From Synchiropus splendidus (lineage: Eukaryota > Chordata > Actinopteri > Syngnathiformes > Callionymidae), in the NCBI RefSeq assembly GCF_027744825.2, contig NC_071338.1, forward strand, positions 31,831,001 through 31,895,000: a stretch of 64,000 bases of DNA, read 5' to 3'. Numbering within the stretch: the first letter of the stretch is position 1; each line of letters opens with the position of its first letter. The notes below the pieces were generated by a model. The model was not told where the DNA came from and did not search any database. It saw only the letters and a program-made list of their open reading frames with translations. The position numbers and the translations under genes are program-made. Below are positions 59,107-64,000 of the stretch, in pieces.

Positions 59107-59559
59107 CTTACAGTAATCTGTAGCTCGCTGCCTCCAGCTCTAATCAAGTCATGAAGCGTCCCCATGATGGAGATACAGTAAGACATTACACGACTTCATG
59201 ACACACACTGGCACACACACGACTCGCAGCAAGATGGAAATATGTATTTATAGTACACAGTCGTACACAGCCGTAACCTCGGCCCTCGTCGGTGCTGGCG
59301 CCATCGCGCCTCCGATTGACCGTCATCAGGCCTCGGTGTTCGCTCGCGTGGGCGCCGACGTTGTTTGTATCATCGTATCTGCCACGCCGCGCTCTCATGA
59401 AGGAGCCGCTCGTGTTTGTGCCCCTCAGAGGAAGCTGCCGGCAACAGACCTTGACGACTCAGTGTTGGTCTCATTCACGTCTCCGTCACTCGGAGAGATG
59501 AAAAGGGAAGTGGGGGAAGAGAAGCCTCACGTTTATGTCTAATCCGTGCGTGTGGGCCT
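59106..59559. other. Intergenic sequence with a short CpG-dense segment
   Basis: 59275-59430 has many CpG sites and overlapping open frames on both strands (plus 59198-59542, minus 59186-59398). No motif identifies a protein, and open frames are expected where TA-containing stops are rare. Confidence 0.35.
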
Positions 59560-59832
59560 CTTTTGCCATACTTGTGAGGACCAAGTCTTGACAAGCCACC
59601 GACTTGTGAGAACATTTTGCTTTGTGAGGACATTCCGGCCTGTCCTCACAGGGTTTAGAGGGTTAAAACCTCAGTAAAAGCAGTTTATTATAACTGGGCT
59701 CCAGTTTGGTTCAGAGTCCTGGTTCAGGTGAGCCATGTGTTTTAGATGGTTAGGTTTAAGGGGAGAGGCTGGGGAAAGGGTGATGGCCATTGAGAAACCC
59801 ATAAAGATAGAGATACAAAAAAGTGTGTGTGT
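59560..59832 (-). repeat. Dispersed GTGAGGAC-type repeat with TG tail, copy 2
   Basis: Contains acttgtgaggaccaagtctt, tttgtgaggacattccggcc, tgtcctcacagggtttagag, agagtcctggttcagg, atggttaggtttaaggggag and ctggggaaagggtgatggcc, the inverse of the blocks at 9806-10092. Confidence 0.65.
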
Positions 59833-60245
59833 CCAATTTCCTTTTTCATTTGTATGATTACATTCGCTTTTCTTCCTATTTTCTATACATAAAATCTTGG
59901 GAACATTTTATTTCTCATTGTGTTTCTGATTTAATCTGTATTTTTCCATCATATTATTTCTTCATTTTTCATAAGCCCTCACTTTACTATGAAACACATA
60001 ATAATTCACTTTCATTTTTCACAATATATATATTATATTATTATAATTTAAGTTACAATAATTTAGCTTTTTTTTAAATGCTGTAATATATAATATTTTC
60101 CTAATATATTTAATTTTCATTAGATTTTCTTCCTGTATTGCAAATTCCTGTTGAGCTCTTCTTGTTTATTTTATTCATTTGTGGTTCTTTCTTTTTGTTG
60201 TTATTTTTGTACTTGCAGTTTTTCCACTCCACTTTGTGGGAGATT
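59833..60245. other. Strongly AT-rich stretch
   Basis: Mostly A and T with T-runs and ATATATAT-type words. No coding or repeat family recognised; low complexity. Confidence 0.7.
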
Positions 60246-61116
60246 TATACATTTTCTTGTATTTGCTGTGGAAGTCTGGTAGACACTAAATGACAGTTTA
60301 AGAGTTTAAAAGTTCTCTTGTCTTTTGGGAATAATCCCAAATGTTGCGGAAGGAAAACATGGACCATTGTGTGTCTGTGTTTGAAGCTGGAGTGGAAGTG
60401 TGTGTGTCTCTCATTAACATGCAGCGCAGTGTGCAGAGCTCCTGGCAGCCTGGTGACACCTGTGTGTGCCTCAGAGTCCCGGGCCTCAGCGGGAAACCTC
60501 CCGACTGTCTGACACATGAATGCACATGCACACACACACACACACACACACACACGAGTGAAAAACTATCGTCTTTGATGTCCCTCGTGCTCTGTTTATG
60601 ATTCCTGTGGCACTTCTTCATCTTCTCCTCCCATCAGGGGTCAACACCGTCTCTCAACTGCGGCCCCCATCAGCGCTCGCAGCACAGCGAGCACAAACAT
60701 GGCCCCTCGCCGTCTTGCTGGACCTCCTGGCTTCCAGCTCTTGACTGACACCTTCATCCTCAGCAGACCTCTTCAACCATAATGAGAAAAAATGGCACCT
60801 TTTGTCGTGTTGCTTCAAAGGATGAAATAATGACTGAAGACGTTTTACTATCACTCCAGGTCGACATCCCCAGTGAATTTATTCAATATTATCTCTATCT
60901 GGCATTTTTATCAGAAGATGTGCCGATAAAGAAAGCGACGCAGTCAGCGTTTCAAATATGAAACAATAGTTGGATGCTCAATTTGGACACTTCCTGCAGA
61001 CACGAAAGACACACCATCTTTCCTTCTTCTAGCTCAAAAGCTAGCTGGCTCTTCCCAAAATAAAAGCAATATTCCAACCGTTTCCACTGAGTGCATCGCA
61101 CCCAAGTGGTTCTTTG
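60246..61116. other. Unique intergenic sequence with a (CA)n tract
   Basis: Contains the microsatellite at 60529-60554. No gene recognised. Confidence 0.5.
60529..60554 (+). repeat. (CA)n microsatellite
   Basis: About 13 perfect CA units. Confidence 0.95.
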
Positions 61117-61335
61117 TGGTGATGATGGTAGAAGAAGCTTCACGAAACAGTGTCTGAATTTACAAATCCCACTAGATGGCGCTGTTGTTTGCAAAATGAT
61201 GTGAGGTTTCATAGAATTGGTTGTTCAAGTCCCAGCATTTTACATCAGACAGTGGCCTCTGAGAATCAGGACACTGTGTCATGAAACCTCATCTACCTTC
61301 AACGCTGTGTCATGAAACCTCATCTACCCATCACT
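61117..61335 (+). mobile_element. Family P element, subfamily B, duplicated right end
   Basis: The left motif at 61169-61183 (plus, CCACTAGATGGCGCT) is 15/15. The right-arm motif is deleted. The phrase gtgtcatgaaacctcatcta is present twice, at 61276 and 61307, giving a 31-bp terminal duplication that mirrors the extended left arm of other subfamily B copies. Confidence 0.9.
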
Positions 61336-61423
61336 AGTGCTCGGCATTAGCTTTGGAATCATCGGCCTAAAACATACCTTGCACACACACATACATTGCC
61401 AACCCACCAGCGAAGGCCACACC

Positions 61424-61612
61424 TACTGATGGGCTGGTGAGGCTTCATGAAACAGTGTCCTCATTTTCTGACCTCTGTAGGTGGCGCTCTTGATTTGAAA
61501 ATGGTGTGAGGTTTAATTTAAATCGTTGTTCAAATCCTTAGATATTAGAGCAGAGAGTGCCATCTAGTGGGCTCAGAAAATGAGGACAGTGTTTCATGAA
61601 GCCTCGTCACGA
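61424..61612 (+). mobile_element. Family P element, full length
   Basis: Starts tactgatgggctggtgaggc with cagtgtcctcattttctgac; core aaatggtgtgaggtttaatt; right motif at 61556-61570 (minus) is 15/15; right end gtgtttcatgaagcctcgtc. Among the best-preserved copies. Confidence 0.92.
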
Positions 61613-62484
61613 GTCGCCCCTCGTGCAGACCAGTGAATCCTGCCCTCAGCATGTTCTCCTATGACAGTGTCTAGAAGCTAAGCTCACCGACTCATCTGCT
61701 GAAACACTGCCTTGACTGTTCCCACCAACTTCTCTCATCAGTCACACACACACAAGTTCTGCTCTTTGCTCGGCAGATGAGTTGAAGCTCCACCGCTGTG
61801 ACATCTCTGCTCTATTGGCACGTCTCATTACTCCAACCATCGAGATGAGAACCAGCGGCAGCTGTCTGCGACAGCACAGTCGCCAAGTGGTAACATCACG
61901 CTGAGAGCAGGGAGGGGCGCCGCCGTGGCATGAATGATGGCGGTCGCCATGGAAACAGGGCGTTAAGCCGACATGTTCCTCACCATGTTTGAAGCAACAA
62001 CTCAACTTTAAAGCCTGTTTTACAAACCTTCCTGCTGAAGAACCAACGTAAAGTGATGAAAGTGTTGAGCAACCGAGTTATAAAAACATGAGACTTGAAA
62101 TTTGATCTGGAAACCATTTTTTCAAAGAACAAGGAAGACTGAGGACAACTGAAGCATAAACCAAGCAAAGAGGGTCGACATTTTTCACTTTAAACTCCGT
62201 CCTATTTTCTAACTGCAACCGCTCGTCCCAGTGAGCCAGGGTCATGCAGCTCTGCAGCCACTGACGTGGCCCCCGTGACTCTTCTCAAATGAGTCGTGAA
62301 GATGGCTGGAGATGGTGAGTTGCTCAGGTCATTATTTACTAGAGCGACAGTTCCTTCTTCTGGAGCACCTCGCTGGCTGTTATCATCTCCACAGGTCACT
62401 AGCCTGCATGGAGGCACTGCTGGCAGCAGTTTTCATGTCCAAACACTGGTGCAACTGGGTTGAAGCTCGAGTCACAGTTAGTTT
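61613..62484. other. Unique intergenic sequence, nothing recognised
   Basis: A short (CA)6-type run lies at about 61742-61753. No gene recognised. Confidence 0.5.
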
Positions 62485-62545
62485 TGGGATCATGAGGCTT
62501 CATGAAACCTAATTTCCAGAGCCCACTAGATGGCGCAGTTTGCTT
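62485..62545 (+). mobile_element. Family P left arm fragment
   Basis: gatcatgaggcttcatgaaa, then ccagagcccactagatggcg. CTCF-like motif at 62523-62537 is 14/15. No right half. Confidence 0.75.
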
Positions 62546-62814
62546 TTTCTCCGCTTACAATCCTAATCCCAGTTTCCATGTGGCGCTAGTTGTGACCACC
62601 TACAAGGTGAAGAAGTTACGTGCATCTTTTCTCATCTTGTCTCAATAAGAACTTGCTGCTGAAAGCACCTTTCCTATCCACTCTTCTTTGCTGCTGGTTA
62701 TAAAAAAGTTACAGGGAAAATCCATGACCTGAAAAAATATTTGTAAACAAAGTGAAATGTATTTTGTTTTCCCATAAAGTAATTGTATTGCAAGCTAGCT
62801 TTTATAGTGATGTG
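62546..62814. other. Unique intergenic sequence, nothing recognised
   Basis: No repeat or gene recognised. Confidence 0.5.
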
Positions 62815-63002
62815 TTGATGAGGCTTCATGAAACAGTGAACTCATTCTCAAACCTCAGTGGGTGGCGCTCTTGGTTTCAAAATGAAGTGAGGGTTCATTG
62901 AAACAGTTTTTCAAATCCAAGGATTTTAGAGCAGAGAGCGCCATCTCTTGGGCTCTTGTGAAATGATATACTGTTTCATGAAGCCTCTTCAGCTCATCAC
63001 TA
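62815..63002 (+). mobile_element. Family P element, full length
   Basis: Starts tagtgatgtgttgatgaggc and ends cttcagctcatcacta, so both termini are present. Core gaagtgagggttcattgaaa and gattttagagcagagagcgc; right motif at 62937-62951 (minus) is 14/15. Directly followed by another copy without spacer. Confidence 0.92.
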
Positions 63003-63140
63003 GTAGGTGGCGCTCTCGGTTTAAAAATGGCGTGTGAACTTTGATTGAAATGGTTAAAAACCAGAGACTTTAGAGCATAAAGTGCCCGCTAGTGGTCTAA
63101 TGAGGACACTGTTTCACGAAGCTTCATAATCCAATCATTG
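63003..63140 (+). mobile_element. Family P element, lacks left terminus
   Basis: Begins at the motif aggtggcgctctcggtttaa, exactly where the previous copy ends; the junction recreates a 14/15 CTCF-like motif at 63000-63014. Right end gacactgtttcacgaagctt. Confidence 0.88.
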
Positions 63141-64000
63141 ATCTGATAATCTTGCAGCATTCAAACTTTATAAATGGAGTTAAATCCCTAAACACTTTAG
63201 ACTAAAATATGCCTTACTAGTTTGAGAATGTTTTTAGGAGAAATATTCATGTCCGAAAACGAAGAATAAGAGGCTGTGGTCCTTTAAAGTTTGGGTGCTG
63301 TGTAGAAACTAGAGGAGAATAACAGAAACATGGCAAGCAACATGAAAACTGCATTGCTGCTTACCGGTCACACCTGACTGTAAATCAAAGGATGTTGTGT
63401 GTTTGTCCATGTATGATGGAGAGTTGAGGCTGTGGCATCATTGTACAGAAGAAGCTCTGGTGACTGAAGACGGATGAAAGGTTTCAGATGTTGTGCAGAG
63501 GCAACACAACTTTGGATGGTGCACGTTCCAACTCAAACTTCTGATGTGAAATCTCATGATTTCCAGAGTAAAGATGGTTCTGGACGATCACATTTCTTTG
63601 GGCTCTTCGCCGCTTCAGAGAAGACAGTGCCAACCATTCGTAGGCCGACAACAACATGTGCGTCTCAGACCTGATCGGCACTTTGCCGTTAAAAGCATCT
63701 CAAGGACGGAATTAATATTCGCATCAGTGTTCGGAAGTTTGCCAAGTTGCTGCTTCAGAGAAAAATCAATTGGCATTTGTAGACGCGCACTTCTCTGCTT
63801 ATGTGTGATAAAAAGGGTGGAATAATTTAGCGCTCGTGGTTGTCACTGTAAATACGCTGCTTTTCAACACGATTGTTCACGACGCGATCAAAGAGCACCG
63901 ACACGTTTACCTCATCGTATCACTGCTGGGAAAAACGGGATCTAATTTGACTCAATTGAATCAGCGGCTCTGACACACGGCAGCACGGTGGAGTGGAGGC
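63141..64000. other. Unique intergenic sequence, nothing recognised
   Basis: Overlapping frames at 63474-63825 on both strands, no motif. Confidence 0.45.

Overview
The window looks like intergenic DNA, or DNA inside long introns, from a teleost fish nuclear genome. The grounds are: no long open frame with normal codon use and no bacterial-style gene packing; many CA/TG microsatellites; decayed non-LTR retrotransposon fragments of types common in fish; and a dispersed tRNA-like-box repeat familiar from teleost genomes. The species cannot be named from the sequence. I found no complete protein-coding gene, rRNA, convincing tRNA or CRISPR array. The longest open frames (up to 448 codons) are readings of simple repeats and are rejected.

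Layout. 1-7.5 kb: mostly unique DNA with two reverse-transcriptase relics and three copies of a palindromic short element (family P). 7.5-8.2 kb: a CpG-rich island with a (CTG)13 tract and a good minus-strand splice-donor match, the best candidate for a 5' exon and promoter; if real, the gene runs leftwards and most of the window is its upstream region. 8.9-11.4 kb: seven family P copies in two local clusters. 15.2-16.2 kb: a compound TG/GC-rich tandem array. 17.4-18.3 kb: decayed short repeats. 19.2-19.8 kb: a minisatellite of about 75 bp period. 21.6-22.3 and 55.6-56.3 kb: two inverted copies of one ~690 bp element. 25.7-26.3 kb: a reverse-transcriptase relic split by another repeat. 39.0-40.7 kb: an inverted pair of LTR-like repeats. 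42.9-43.1 kb: a compact inverted-repeat element. 48.2-48.9 kb: three more family P copies. 50.4-50.8 kb: a LINE 3' tail fused to a family P end. 52.6 kb: (AT)44, then two reverse-transcriptase relics. 58.5-63.1 kb: seven further family P copies or fragments.

The most interesting signal is family P. It has 26 copies or fragments in 64 kb (about 6 percent of the window), each complete copy about 180-215 bp, with long imperfect inverted arms. Each arm carries a match to the vertebrate CTCF core consensus CCASYAGRKGGCRSY, so intact copies hold two convergent CTCF-like motifs about 80 bp apart. Nine motifs match at 15 of 15 positions; equal-base chance predicts about 0.015 in this window. Hypothesis: a non-autonomous DNA transposon is seeding paired CTCF sites. 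Sequence identity is what I see; CTCF binding and any architectural function are inference.
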